NCBI RefSeq assembly: GCF_000685095.1
Contig: NZ_BAYE01000020.1
Coordinates: 1-64,000 of the forward strand
Direction of reading: 5' to 3'
Length of the DNA stretch: 64,000 nt
From: Paraburkholderia caledonica NBRC 102488
GTDB lineage: Bacteria; Pseudomonadota; Gammaproteobacteria; Burkholderiales; Burkholderiaceae
The number at the start of each line of letters is the position of its first letter. The first letter of the stretch is position 1. Positions 51,177 through 60,385 of the stretch are shown in pieces. The position numbers were made by a program, and so were the translations under genes. The notes under the pieces are model-generated. The model had not been told where the DNA came from. It saw nothing but the letters and a program-made list of their open reading frames with translations, and searched no databases.

Positions 51177-52241
51177 TCATAAGGCACTACCCTTCAGCAG
51201 TTCCCACTTCAGGTCCTGAAAGCAGGGGCCCTGCGTCGCCTCACTGAACTTCACGTCGTTGTGTTCGCCGTTCCATTCCATAATCTGCACCTTGCCGTCA
51301 CTGTCGACTGTCACGTCCCATCCAATGCAGCGCGCAAACGGCACCTTGCGATGAAGTTGCAGAACGGTATCGATGCAATCGCTGAACGCAGGCATTTTCA
51401 GTCCGGCGAACCTTACTTTGGAATCGGGGTGCTCTTCCGTCGCGCCCCAGTCGCTCATGAAGCCTTTGCGAGCGAATTCACCCGTTACCAGGTCCACGGG
51501 CACACAAACTTCGTCATCCACCGTGATATGGGTATGACTCGCCCTGCCCACGCGCAAAAATGCGGCGCGCAGCGAGGCGCGACCAAGGTCATCCACCGCC
51601 GTGGTCAGGCGTAAGGTCGCGACCGAGTTGGCAGCGAACGCGCTCAGCAATGGATGCTGAACGATGAACTTCTGTAGTACTCCGTTGCCGAGCGATTTGA
51701 TGAGATCGCAGTCGAACGATTTTCGGTCGAAGAAATGAATGCCTTTGCCTTGCCCTGAGCCGTCCAATTTGAAGACGACCTTATCGCAGTCGCGGAACAC
51801 CGCGTCTTCGAGTTCGCGTTCAGGAACCACCACGTTGCGGTCCGTAAAGAACAAGCCATTCGCGAAGTAGGCTATGTCGGGAAACGCGTCACCGCCGAAG
51901 ATGACCCGCGACATGGGCTTCAGGTTCGAGATCCTGCCGTAGCCGCCTTTCATGTTGGGCACGACCACGCCGCCGTAAAAGTTGTCGGGGATCCAGCCTT
52001 CCTTGAAAGTGCCGCTGAACGCAGCATAAACGCGAAGCCAGGGTGCGTAGATCGCATCGCCGAATACGTCCAGTGCGTACGTATCGGCCTGCTTGAGAGT
52101 CGCCGGGTCCGCTGGTCCGTATTTCTTCTCCAGTTGCCGCAGGACGCGCTTAGCCTGCACGCCATGCACCCGGTGGAATGCGTATCGCCCCACGCTCTTT
52201 ATTGAACGTCTGGCTACTGTCTCAACGTCGATCAGTTTCAT
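51177..52241 (-). CDS. Sugar-transfer associated ATP-grasp protein
   Basis: 354-aa ATP-grasp enzyme of the group found in surface polysaccharide clusters. The ATP-binding part contains DKVVFKLDGSGQGKGIHFFD (about 155-175) and the metal end IMEWNGEHNDVKF (about 325). These enzymes join a carboxylate to an amine; here probably an amino acid or similar group to a sugar in the exopolysaccharide. GGGGAGGGG lies upstream of the ATG at 52241. It lies 79 bp after the priming sugar transferase. Confidence 0.82.
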   Translation of the reverse strand: MKLIDVETVARRSIKSVGRYAFHRVHGVQAKRVLRQLEKKYGPADPATLKQADTYALDVFGDAIYAPWLRVYAAFSGTFKEGWIPDNFYGGVVVPNMKGGYGRISNLKPMSRVIFGGDAFPDIAYFANGLFFTDRNVVVPERELEDAVFRDCDKVVFKLDGSGQGKGIHFFDRKSFDCDLIKSLGNGVLQKFIVQHPLLSAFAANSVATLRLTTAVDDLGRASLRAAFLRVGRASHTHITVDDEVCVPVDLVTGEFARKGFMSDWGATEEHPDSKVRFAGLKMPAFSDCIDTVLQLHRKVPFARCIGWDVTVDSDGKVQIMEWNGEHNDVKFSEATQGPCFQDLKWELLKGSAL

Positions 52242-52320
52242 AGTCCCCTCCCCCTGCTGATTATGCTTAAGCACCGCACGTACTTCACTGCATTGCTGGG
52301 GCCTCGATCCAACGGACGGA

Positions 52321-53697
52321 TCAGTAAGCGTTGGGATGATGCAGCCCCTTGAATACAGTCGCGAAAATGATCTTGACGTCGAGCGCGAACGACCAGTTCC
52401 GAAGATAGTACAAATCGTGCGCTACGCGGCCCTCCATCTTCTCGATGCGGTCCGTCTCCCCGCGAAAGCCATTGATTTGTGCCCACCCGGTAATCCCGGG
52501 CTTGATCCGATAGCGGTGAATATAGCCCGATACGATGTGCTGATAAAGGTCGTCGTGCTCGAGCGCGTGCGGCCTCGGCCCCACGACGGACATATCGCCG
52601 CGCAGCACGTTGAAGAACTGCGGCAACTCATCCAGGCTCGTACGCCGCAAGAATCGTCCGACCCTCGTGATGCGGGGGTCGCCACGCGTAGCCTGCTCAA
52701 GCACTCCTTCCTTCTTCGCATGCAAGCGCATGCTCCGGAACTTGTAAATCATGAAGACGCGGCCGTCCGCGCCCTTTCGGCATTGCTTGAAGAACACAGG
52801 ACCGGGCGAACTGAGCTTCACCGCTATCGCACACGCGAGAAGAATCGGCGAGACAGCAATCAACGCAATCAGTGCGAAGATGCGATCGAACAGCTCTTTC
52901 TTCACGAGAGCGTTCGGCGGCAATGGCGAGGCGGCCAGGTTGATGGTTGGAAAGCCGAGCAACTCGGTCACGCTTCCATCGAAAAGGGCAAGGGCCCGCA
53001 CATCCGGCATGAAGCGCACATTGATCAGATCGTTGCGGAATTCATCGACCAGTTCCAGAATCGCGCGCTCTTCCGACAAAGGCAGCGCCAGCCACACTTC
53101 ATCCACCTGCTGTTCGCGCACGTATTTCGCGAACGCGGCGCGCTGCTCGAACACGGGCACGGACATCGTGGTTTCCTTGTCCGGACGCAGGTTGTAGACA
53201 GCGTTTGCACGAAAGCCCGCAGCGGGCTCCATCTCCATCTTGCGCAAGATTTCGTCGCAATGTTCTCCGCACGCGGCGACAGCGACCTTCTGGAGATTCA
53301 ATCCCGCGTTGCGCACTCGTCCGAGAAGAACGTGGGTCACCATGCGCCCAGCGATCATTGCGCCGCCCGCGATGCCGGTCCAATACACGAACCATAACCG
53401 CGAGACGAAATCGATGCGGTGCAACGAGAACATCAACGCAAGCGCGCAGGCCTGCACCACGAGCCAGCCGAGCGCCACCTGCCCGGCGAGAACGCGTTTC
53501 GAACGGCCGCGCCACGACTGATAGACGCCCAGTGCCGGAAACACAGCGAGCGAAAACGCCGCCGCAAACGCGACAAATGCCAGGTAGAAGTTTCGTTGCG
53601 CGAAATCGTCGAAGCGGATGTGAGACGCGGCAACCGCGCCTCCGAGGATCATCGCCACATCGAACAGCCTGGCCATCAGACCTGTGATCAATCGCAT
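52321..53697 (-). CDS. Undecaprenyl-phosphate sugar phosphotransferase (WcaJ-like)
   Basis: 458-aa initiating enzyme that puts a sugar-1-phosphate, probably glucose, on undecaprenyl phosphate. It has four N-terminal membrane helices, a CoA-binding-like middle, a fifth helix (FALIALIAVSPILLACAIAV) and the catalytic domain (FKQCRKGADGRVF, RRTSLDELPQFFNVLRGDMS, VGPRP, YRIKPGITGWAQING). The Asp-Glu pair in SLDELPQ is intact. The start at 53697 has GAGG. It is the second gene of the manC operon. Confidence 0.93.
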   Translation of the reverse strand: MRLITGLMARLFDVAMILGGAVAASHIRFDDFAQRNFYLAFVAFAAAFSLAVFPALGVYQSWRGRSKRVLAGQVALGWLVVQACALALMFSLHRIDFVSRLWFVYWTGIAGGAMIAGRMVTHVLLGRVRNAGLNLQKVAVAACGEHCDEILRKMEMEPAAGFRANAVYNLRPDKETTMSVPVFEQRAAFAKYVREQQVDEVWLALPLSEERAILELVDEFRNDLINVRFMPDVRALALFDGSVTELLGFPTINLAASPLPPNALVKKELFDRIFALIALIAVSPILLACAIAVKLSSPGPVFFKQCRKGADGRVFMIYKFRSMRLHAKKEGVLEQATRGDPRITRVGRFLRRTSLDELPQFFNVLRGDMSVVGPRPHALEHDDLYQHIVSGYIHRYRIKPGITGWAQINGFRGETDRIEKMEGRVAHDLYYLRNWSFALDVKIIFATVFKGLHHPNAY

Positions 53698-53736
53698 AGC
53701 AGTTCCCTCGTACGCTCTCTGGTTCGCCACGGCCGA

Positions 53737-55251
53737 TTAACCAGCACGGCCATACTTATCGTCGAATCGAACGATGTCGTCTTCGCCGAGATAGGTGCCG
53801 GACTGCACTTCAATGATCTGAAGCGGAACGCAACCGGGATTCTCGAGCCGGTGACGAATACCCAGCGGGATATACGTCGACTCGTTTTCGCCAAGAAGAA
53901 ACTGTTCTTCGCCGCGCGTGACGAGAGCGGTACCGCTCACCACGATCCAGTGCTCCGCGCGGTGATGGTGCATCTGCAACGAGAGGCGCGCGCCCGGCAT
54001 CACAACAATTCGTTTTACCTGGAAACGGTCGCCCTGATCGATCGAATCGTAAAAGCCCCACGGGCGACGCACCTTTCTGTGCGCATCCGCTTCGGGTGAC
54101 TTCTCCGCCTTGATACGCGACACGAGTCCCTTGATGTCCTGCACGTGCGAACGGTCAGCCACCAGAACAGCGTCGTCCGTCTCGACGACAATCAGATCGT
54201 TCGTACCGACGCATGCGAGCAGTCGGCCGCCTTGCGAGCGAGCGTAAGTTGCCGTCGCACCTTCGAAGAGAACACGTCCGCTCGATGCGTTGCCGCAATC
54301 ATCTTTTTCCATCGCCTGCCACACGGCGTCCCACGAGCCCAGATCCGACCAGCCGGCCTCGAGCGGCACGACCACACCAGAGAACGGCGATTCGGACTTA
54401 CCTAAATGTTCCATGACCGCATAATCGATCGAGTCCGACGGCGACTGCAAGAACGCTTCAGCATCAGGAACGACACAGCCGTCGGTGACCTTGGCGCCTT
54501 CGTAAGCTCGCACGCATGCATCGTGTATTTGCGGCTGGAACTGACGGATCACGGAGAGCCATACGGATGCGCGTACTACGAACATGCCGCTGTTCCACCA
54601 GTAATTGCCGGACTCGACGTACTGCGCGGCCAGCTCGGGCGCCGGCTTCTCGACAAAACGTTCGATTCGATGTGCGCCGTCCGAAAGTGCACTGCCGAGG
54701 CGGATATACCCAAAGCCCGTGTCCGGGCCAGTAGGCGGAACGCCCAGCGTGGCAATAGCGCCCGCGTCCGCATGGCGGGCCGCAATTTCAATTGCCTTAT
54801 GGAGCGCCTTCACATTTGCAATCGCGTGGTCCGCAGGCATCGCGACGAGAATTACGTCCGTGCCTTCAGATGCTGCTGTCAGCGCGGCAAGGGTCAGCGC
54901 GGGCGCCGTATCGCGGCGACCGGGCTCAACGACGATACGGGCATTCACGCCACTTTCCCGAGCCTGCTCAGAAGTTGCGAAATAATGTTCGGCACCGCAC
55001 ACAATTACCGGATCGGGCACGACGCTCCATAGCGGATTGAAGTCATCCATCCGGTTCATCGTGGCCTGCAACAAGGTCTTGTCGCCAATCACATCGATCA
55101 GCTGCTTCGGGAACTGCTCACGCGACACAGGCCATAGACGCGTGCCCGAGCCGCCTGCGAGAATGACTTGCGCGAGCGGGGGGCATTCCTGCGATGCTTT
55201 TTGCAGAGCTTCGAAGTCCGTCTCGCCGGCGGTTGCAAAAACTTTATCCAT
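53737..55251 (-). CDS. manC: Mannose-1-phosphate guanylyltransferase / mannose-6-phosphate isomerase
   Basis: 504-aa bifunctional enzyme that provides GDP-mannose. The nucleotidyltransferase part has LAGGSGTRLWPVSRE (31-45) and FVEKPAPELA. The C-terminal cupin part has the metal pattern MHHHRAEHW and GENESTYIPLGIRH. The 20-odd residues before the first motif are an extra N-terminal tail. It is the first gene of the leftward exopolysaccharide operon. Confidence 0.93.
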   Translation of the reverse strand: MDKVFATAGETDFEALQKASQECPPLAQVILAGGSGTRLWPVSREQFPKQLIDVIGDKTLLQATMNRMDDFNPLWSVVPDPVIVCGAEHYFATSEQARESGVNARIVVEPGRRDTAPALTLAALTAASEGTDVILVAMPADHAIANVKALHKAIEIAARHADAGAIATLGVPPTGPDTGFGYIRLGSALSDGAHRIERFVEKPAPELAAQYVESGNYWWNSGMFVVRASVWLSVIRQFQPQIHDACVRAYEGAKVTDGCVVPDAEAFLQSPSDSIDYAVMEHLGKSESPFSGVVVPLEAGWSDLGSWDAVWQAMEKDDCGNASSGRVLFEGATATYARSQGGRLLACVGTNDLIVVETDDAVLVADRSHVQDIKGLVSRIKAEKSPEADAHRKVRRPWGFYDSIDQGDRFQVKRIVVMPGARLSLQMHHHRAEHWIVVSGTALVTRGEEQFLLGENESTYIPLGIRHRLENPGCVPLQIIEVQSGTYLGEDDIVRFDDKYGRAG

Positions 55252-55340
55252 TTATCGCTCCAAGACATACGAGCCGGATAACGATTAATCGCGTAAGCGC
55301 CGACGAAATACGCTATACGTCGGCACCTTTCCGGTCTCAT

Positions 55341-55548
55341 ATGTGATCAATGACGGGGTGTGGGCATCAACGGGCTACGCGAGCCGTTCTGTCCGCGTAA
55401 GGCAAGGATGCACACCGGGTTCTCGTCCGTGAGCGTCCACCCTTGGGCACTCAGGCGGCAGCGGGTCGCTCACGAAAAACAAACGGCATACATATCGGCG
55501 TGGCGCCAGAATGCAGATGCCACTGAAGCATTACTCGATGTGATCAAT
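55341..55548. repeat. Repeated 11-mer ATGTGATCAAT
   Basis: Two identical copies, 197 bp apart, each with the palindrome TGATCA and a CRP-like half-site TGTGA. They may bind a CRP/FNR-class regulator. Confidence 0.5.
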
Positions 55549-55828
55549 CATAGACACCTCACGCTGCACCACAGCAATCGTGGCGCGAACAGTTGAGGTT
55601 TTGGCCAGCGTGGTGGCATCAGCGAGCGCGCACGTCTGTGAGGCGATTGTTATCGCCGCCGTCTGTGCGGCACCGCGTGGAAATCAGTGCCTATACGTGG
55701 TACCTTCGTGGGTACTTGGATAGCTCCTTCATCCAAACGCAGGACCCCAATTCAATTCAGGCTCGTCGCCCCGTTGCGGCGCGCCGCATCTCCAACCAGG
55801 TTGTGTTCGCACGTAATGGCCATGTCAT

Positions 55829-55844
55829 TGCAGGCTATGCGCCA
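55829..55844 (-). promoter_or_regulatory. Candidate sigma-54 promoter of the manC operon
   Basis: Read leftward the sequence is TGGCGC-N5-CTGCA, which fits the TGGC-N8-TGC core. Transcription would start near 55818 and give manC a leader of about 565 nt. Confidence 0.38.
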
Positions 55845-55864
55845 TTTGTTTTTCGGGAGTCGCA

Positions 55865-57112
55865 ATGGCTTACATTTCGCTACTTGCGTTGTTTCTTACT
55901 GTCACGAATCTCGTGCCTCTTAGCGCGGTCGGCTTCGTACCGATCGTTCTTTGCTCATGGCGTTTTTTTGGCCGGCGCTATCCGGCTTTTATTACGCCGT
56001 TGACGGCACTCACCGCCCTTATCGTCGTATCCACGCTGATTTACGATCCGAAATCGTTTACCGAATTCGAGTTTTACCGCCGCGACGGCAACTTCTTCAT
56101 TTCCTACGCTCCCATTTTTGCCGGTTGCCTCTATGTGCATCGGCTGGATCTGAACAAAGTGCTTCGCACGTTCTTCATCTTCGCGGTGGGGATCAACATT
56201 CCGCCATACGCTTACTACGTCGTCGAGACCGGCATACTGAGCATCTTCACGAACCCGGACAACAGCTTCGGCAGTTACTTCATCGCGCGCAACGCAGCGG
56301 GCGGATTCTTCGCAATGCTGTTCTGCCTCGGTGTTGGCTGCTATCTGCAAAAGCGCAGCAAACTGCTGCTCGCGCTGATCGCGGCCAACGCAATGATGCT
56401 GTTTTCAACATACAGCCGTGGCTCGCTGCTTGGTGCCGCCGCAGTACTGCCATACCTTTACTTCGGCCGTAAGCGCTGGCTACTGGCTGTGTTGATGGGC
56501 GGTCTGATTGCAGGCTCCCTTGCAATGGCCTTCTTCCATACCGACGGGACCATCGACTACATGGGCTACCCGTTCAATATCCACAATCAGGATGCCAAGG
56601 TCGCCAACCTAAACATCCGCTATGAATGGCTGTGGCCGCGCGCTCTCGCCTATTTTGAGCAAAGCCCGATCGTGGGCCTCGGCTTTGGTTCATTCGACGA
56701 TCACATCGGCACTGTAACGTCGTACTTTCACCTGTTCGGTGCACCTTCCGACATTGTGGTCGAACACAGCGATTCGCACGCTCATAACTCTTACCTGAAT
56801 GCGCTCGCCGAAACTGGCGTGGTGGGTCTGTTCCTCACGCTGAGCTTCTTCTGGAAGCTGGTGGAGTGGAGTAAAGATGGAGCGGCTGCCAGCGCGTTGG
56901 TCGGAGGCGGCCAGAACTTTTCCGCGTTCCGCTTCGTCGAAATCTCGTCCGTGTGTTTGCTGGTCATGGCGGCAACAGAGCATCGGCTCGTGTCGCCTTC
57001 GAATGTTCTGATACTCTCGCTCGTCATCTCTCTGCTGCTGGCGTCACAATCCGCCAATGCGATCACTGCGGAATTCAATCGGCGCAAATCGCTGGTCCGC
57101 CGTCGCGTCTAA
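55865..57112 (+). CDS. O-antigen ligase/polymerase (Wzy-type) membrane protein
   Basis: 415-aa protein with about eleven membrane helices and the large periplasmic loop of the Wzy/WaaL group. The conserved segment SHAHNSYLNALAETGVVGL (about 300) is present. It probably polymerises the repeat unit in the periplasm. The ATG follows a GGGAG site. A 15-bp hairpin and a PAP2 gene follow. Confidence 0.86.
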   Translation: MAYISLLALFLTVTNLVPLSAVGFVPIVLCSWRFFGRRYPAFITPLTALTALIVVSTLIYDPKSFTEFEFYRRDGNFFISYAPIFAGCLYVHRLDLNKVLRTFFIFAVGINIPPYAYYVVETGILSIFTNPDNSFGSYFIARNAAGGFFAMLFCLGVGCYLQKRSKLLLALIAANAMMLFSTYSRGSLLGAAAVLPYLYFGRKRWLLAVLMGGLIAGSLAMAFFHTDGTIDYMGYPFNIHNQDAKVANLNIRYEWLWPRALAYFEQSPIVGLGFGSFDDHIGTVTSYFHLFGAPSDIVVEHSDSHAHNSYLNALAETGVVGLFLTLSFFWKLVEWSKDGAAASALVGGGQNFSAFRFVEISSVCLLVMAATEHRLVSPSNVLILSLVISLLLASQSANAITAEFNRRKSLVRRRV

Positions 57113-57131
57113 AAAGTTGCTACGCCTGCTG

Positions 57132-57165
57132 CGCTACAGCGGGAACGTCAGTTCCCGCTGTAGCG
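57132..57165 (+). promoter_or_regulatory. 15-bp perfect hairpin between polymerase and PAP2 genes
   Basis: CGCTACAGCGGGAAC pairs with GTTCCCGCTGTAGCG around a GTCA loop, 19 bp after the polymerase stop and 24 bp before the PAP2 start. No U-tract follows, so it may be a processing or stability element rather than a terminator. Confidence 0.6.
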
Positions 57166-57189
57166 AAACCCAACAAGAACGAGAACCCT

Positions 57190-57825
57190 ATGTGGACAGT
57201 ATTCACCAACATAGGCGATGCCGCCGTCACCTTACCCGTGGCCGCTGTCTGCGCCTGCTGGATCGCTCTCTTTAACGTTAAGCTCGCCTTCCGGTGGATC
57301 GTGATGCTTTCTGCCGGCATCGCCATTGTCGGTGCGAGCAAGATCTTCTACGCCGGTTGGGGCATCTCTTTTCCCGCTTCGCATTTCCGCGTGATCAGCG
57401 GCCACGCGATGCTGTCGACATGCGTGTGGATGGTCGCGCTCGCACTGCAACTGCAGTGGTGGCGTCTGCCGCCGTCGCCAGGAATTGCGGCTGGAATGGG
57501 AATCGGCGCGCTAACGGGCGTATCGCGCCTGATGGACCTCTCGCATACCTTGCCGGAAGTAATTGCAGGCTGGATTCTCGGCGCGATCGTCGGCCTCATC
57601 TTCCTGCGAAAGGCCCTTTCCGAGCAGTCCGAACGCGCGCGGCCCGCGTGGTCGGCCGCGAGCCTTCTGTTCGTCTGCGCGCTCGCCTATGGACACCAGG
57701 CGCCGCTTCAGCGGCTTATTGAAACGCGGTCACCGCAAATACACAGCCACGCTCACTCGATCATGGCTCTTGCCGGCCGCGTCAAATATCGCCTTCAAGC
57801 TTACGAAGGCACGCTCGCCAGATGA
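57190..57825 (+). CDS. PAP2-like membrane protein of the exopolysaccharide cluster
   Basis: 211-aa protein with about six helices. The PAP2 motifs are partly kept: ISGHAM (motif 2) and SRLMDLSHTLPE (motif 3, with the catalytic His but Glu in place of Asp). Motif 1 has lost RP. A possible role is recycling of undecaprenyl diphosphate after export. The ATG at 57190 starts the family sequence. The last 25 bp overlap the convergent glycosyltransferase gene. Confidence 0.78.
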   Translation: MWTVFTNIGDAAVTLPVAAVCACWIALFNVKLAFRWIVMLSAGIAIVGASKIFYAGWGISFPASHFRVISGHAMLSTCVWMVALALQLQWWRLPPSPGIAAGMGIGALTGVSRLMDLSHTLPEVIAGWILGAIVGLIFLRKALSEQSERARPAWSAASLLFVCALAYGHQAPLQRLIETRSPQIHSHAHSIMALAGRVKYRLQAYEGTLAR

Positions 57826-58988
57826 CGTTCGTCGACAGCCCGCTCGCGCACGAGGTACGGGCGGAGCTGTTCGATTGAACTGCGCAGAAGCCGTGCGTCA
57901 ATAAAATCCGTCAATGCAGTTTTGAAGTTCTCGGTCGAGAACCGTTCGGCATTCTGGCGGCAATTGACCGGGTCGAATAACGTAGCATTGCGCTCAAACC
58001 GTGTTACTGCTTCGAGCAAAGATTCAGCAGTCTGCTCCCCGAAGAAGACACCGGTTGGCTGCTCAAGTGGCAAGCCTACAACCGATTCCAGTGCGCCTCC
58101 CCTGCCGAATGCGATCACCGGCGTCCCGCATGCCTGAGCCTCCACCACGGAGATGCCGAAATCCTCTTCCGCGGCGAACACAAAAGCGCGAGCGCGCCGC
58201 AGATGATCGACCAGCACTTCCAGAGGCTGGTGGCCGAGTATCGTCACGTTGGGGCCCGCGACCGCCTTTATGCGCTTCATTTCCGGGCCGTCGCCGATCA
58301 CCACTAGCTTGCGCTCCGGCGTCTGCGAGAAAGCACGCACGATCAGGTCTATGCGCTTATACGGCACCATCCGCGAGGCGGTCACGTAGAAGTTCTCTTT
58401 CTGCGTACACATGACCATGTTGTCGAGATCGACCGGCGGATAGATAACCGTAGCGTCGCGCTGGTACGCCTTCCTGATTCTTCGCGCAATGAAGTGCGAA
58501 TTCGCAAGCAGATGGTCCACGCCATTCGCCGAACGCGAATCCCACCCGCGGATATAGTGCAACAGCGCGCGGGCCATGATGGACTTGACGCCCTTGTTCA
58601 GGTGCGATTCGCGTAGATACTGATGCTGGAGATCCCACGCATAGCGAATCGGCGAATGCACATAGCTGATGTGAATCTGATTGGGGCCCGTCAGCACGCC
58701 CTTGGCCACCGCATGCGAACTCGAAATAACGAGGTCGTAGGCAGACAGGTCCAGTTGTTCGATTGCGATCGGCATCAACGGCAGATATGCACGATAGCGT
58801 TTCCGCGCAAAAGGCATCTTCTGAATGAACGACGTGTTGACAGGCTTGCCCTTCACACAATCGCGATCTTCGAGAAAGTCGACAATCGAGAAGATGTCCG
58901 CTTTCGGGAAGCATTCGACGATGCTCTTTAAAACCTTCTCTGCGCCGCCCGAAACCACGAGCCAATCGTGAACAATAGCGACTTTCAC
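57801..58988 (-). CDS. GT4 family glycosyltransferase
   Basis: 395-aa GT-B enzyme. The N-terminus VAIVHDWLVVSGGAEKVLKS is typical of GT4 enzymes. The donor site EEDFGISVVEAQACGTPVIA (about 272-291) holds the paired Glu (E-x7-E). It adds one sugar to the growing lipid-linked repeat unit in the cytoplasm. It is the last gene of the leftward operon starting beyond the right edge. Confidence 0.92.
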   Translation of the reverse strand: MKVAIVHDWLVVSGGAEKVLKSIVECFPKADIFSIVDFLEDRDCVKGKPVNTSFIQKMPFARKRYRAYLPLMPIAIEQLDLSAYDLVISSSHAVAKGVLTGPNQIHISYVHSPIRYAWDLQHQYLRESHLNKGVKSIMARALLHYIRGWDSRSANGVDHLLANSHFIARRIRKAYQRDATVIYPPVDLDNMVMCTQKENFYVTASRMVPYKRIDLIVRAFSQTPERKLVVIGDGPEMKRIKAVAGPNVTILGHQPLEVLVDHLRRARAFVFAAEEDFGISVVEAQACGTPVIAFGRGGALESVVGLPLEQPTGVFFGEQTAESLLEAVTRFERNATLFDPVNCRQNAERFSTENFKTALTDFIDARLLRSSIEQLRPYLVRERAVDERHLASVPS

Positions 58989-59040
58989 TTCAACCTCCTG
59001 TGAGATTACGCGCCGGACGCTTTAGCGCCGGCAATCCGGT

Positions 59041-60357
59041 TCAGTCGTCCTTGGTCGCGCCTGCTTGAGCTCTCGCGCCCCATGCAAGCCCCAGCATTCC
59101 TGCAGCGCGCCGTGCGCCTGGCACGAGCCCCACCAATTCGAGCCGGACCATGATGACCATCAGGATCACGGCGAGGGTCGCCTCGCCGATGACCCGCGCC
59201 GTTGCCATGCCAATTGCTCCGAAGCGCGGCGCAAGAAGCAGCGCCGCGGCCAGATTGACGAGGCCGGAGGCCACTCCCGCAAACGCAAGCAGCCGGTCCT
59301 TTCTGCGCGGAACGAATACATAGAACGCGACGAACTCGTTGAACGCGACGAACGGGAACATCCACGCGAAACATTGAAGAACTCGAGCGGCAGGCTCGAA
59401 CGCCGGCCCGAGAATCAGCGGCAGGACAAAGGGCGACAACGTCATTGCACCGCAAAAAACGAGTAGGCCATAGCCGAGCAGAAGTGCCGCGCCCTGGCGG
59501 GTGGTCGCATGCGCGCCGTCCTTATCGCCATGAGCAAGTTGCCGCGAAATCGTCGGGACGAATACCTGCGATGCGGGGCCCATCAGGCTGAGAGCAATAG
59601 TCGCGAAGCGCTCAGCCGCGCCAAAATACCCGACCTGAGCAGGCGTGGACAACAGCGTCAGCAGATAGGTCGACGAAGCCGTGAGTACCACAGAGCCGGA
59701 CGAATAGCAGAACAGCATCGTCGAGTTGCGAATCAGCGGCATCACGCCTTCTAGTTTCAGGCGCGGCAATCCCAGTTGTGAAGTGGTAATGCCATACGAA
59801 ATGATCGACGACGCCACTCCCGCAATCAGCAGGCTCGCAAGCACCCACACCGAATCTGAAGGCTCCTTCACGAAGCTCAGCACCAGCACGAGGCTCACGG
59901 CGAAGCCGAAGACCTCGATCATGATCGGCGTACGAAAACGCTGACGCCCCTGGAATAGCCAGCCCAGATTCAGCGCCGAGACGATGCCGAGCAATGTAGC
60001 CAGTACACCGATAAGAGGTCGCTCAGACAATGTCGGCGAGCACATGGTGGCGACGAGGCCAATGCACCCGCCCAGGGCGGCCAGCAAGAGCCGCGCGCTG
60101 ACGTGCAGCGAGTAGATCGAATTGCACTCTTGCACCGAATGCGCCTTCGAGACTTCGCGCATTCCAACAAACGTGAATCCGTAGCTCACGAGCATCCAGA
60201 TCACGTTCATGAGCGACATTGACGCGAGCACTCGCCCGTACTCCGACACGCCGAGAATTCTTCCATAAAACGGCACCACGATGATGAGGTACACGTACCT
60301 CATCAAATATCCGCCGTAAACAAACGCAATGACGCTTGCGTTGTCTCGTCTTTCCAT
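59041..60357 (-). CDS. Wzx-type flippase
   Basis: 438-aa protein with 12 to 14 membrane helices of the MATE/Wzx type, which moves the lipid-linked repeat unit across the inner membrane. FVYGGYLMRYVYLIIVVPFY is at the start, and the family's first-helix pattern GVSEYGRVLASMSL follows. The ATG at 60357 has GGAG with 6-nt spacing; a TTG four codons upstream has none. Confidence 0.9.
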   Translation of the reverse strand: MERRDNASVIAFVYGGYLMRYVYLIIVVPFYGRILGVSEYGRVLASMSLMNVIWMLVSYGFTFVGMREVSKAHSVQECNSIYSLHVSARLLLAALGGCIGLVATMCSPTLSERPLIGVLATLLGIVSALNLGWLFQGRQRFRTPIMIEVFGFAVSLVLVLSFVKEPSDSVWVLASLLIAGVASSIISYGITTSQLGLPRLKLEGVMPLIRNSTMLFCYSSGSVVLTASSTYLLTLLSTPAQVGYFGAAERFATIALSLMGPASQVFVPTISRQLAHGDKDGAHATTRQGAALLLGYGLLVFCGAMTLSPFVLPLILGPAFEPAARVLQCFAWMFPFVAFNEFVAFYVFVPRRKDRLLAFAGVASGLVNLAAALLLAPRFGAIGMATARVIGEATLAVILMVIMVRLELVGLVPGARRAAGMLGLAWGARAQAGATKDD

Positions 60358-60385
60358 TCCGTTCTCCAATTGCGTATTCCTGACC

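Larger units (their letters stand above)
55252..55864. other. Gene-free centre of the exopolysaccharide cluster
   Basis: 613 bp between manC (leftward) and the polymerase gene (rightward). I see no gene. It holds two exact copies of ATGTGATCAAT (55341-55351 and 55538-55548) and a leftward sigma-54-like site at 55844-55829. A long 5' leader for manC is possible. Confidence 0.5.

Noticed and set aside
57801..57825. 25-bp overlap of convergent genes
   Set aside because: Both starts and stops are sound. Short convergent overlaps are common and need no special explanation.
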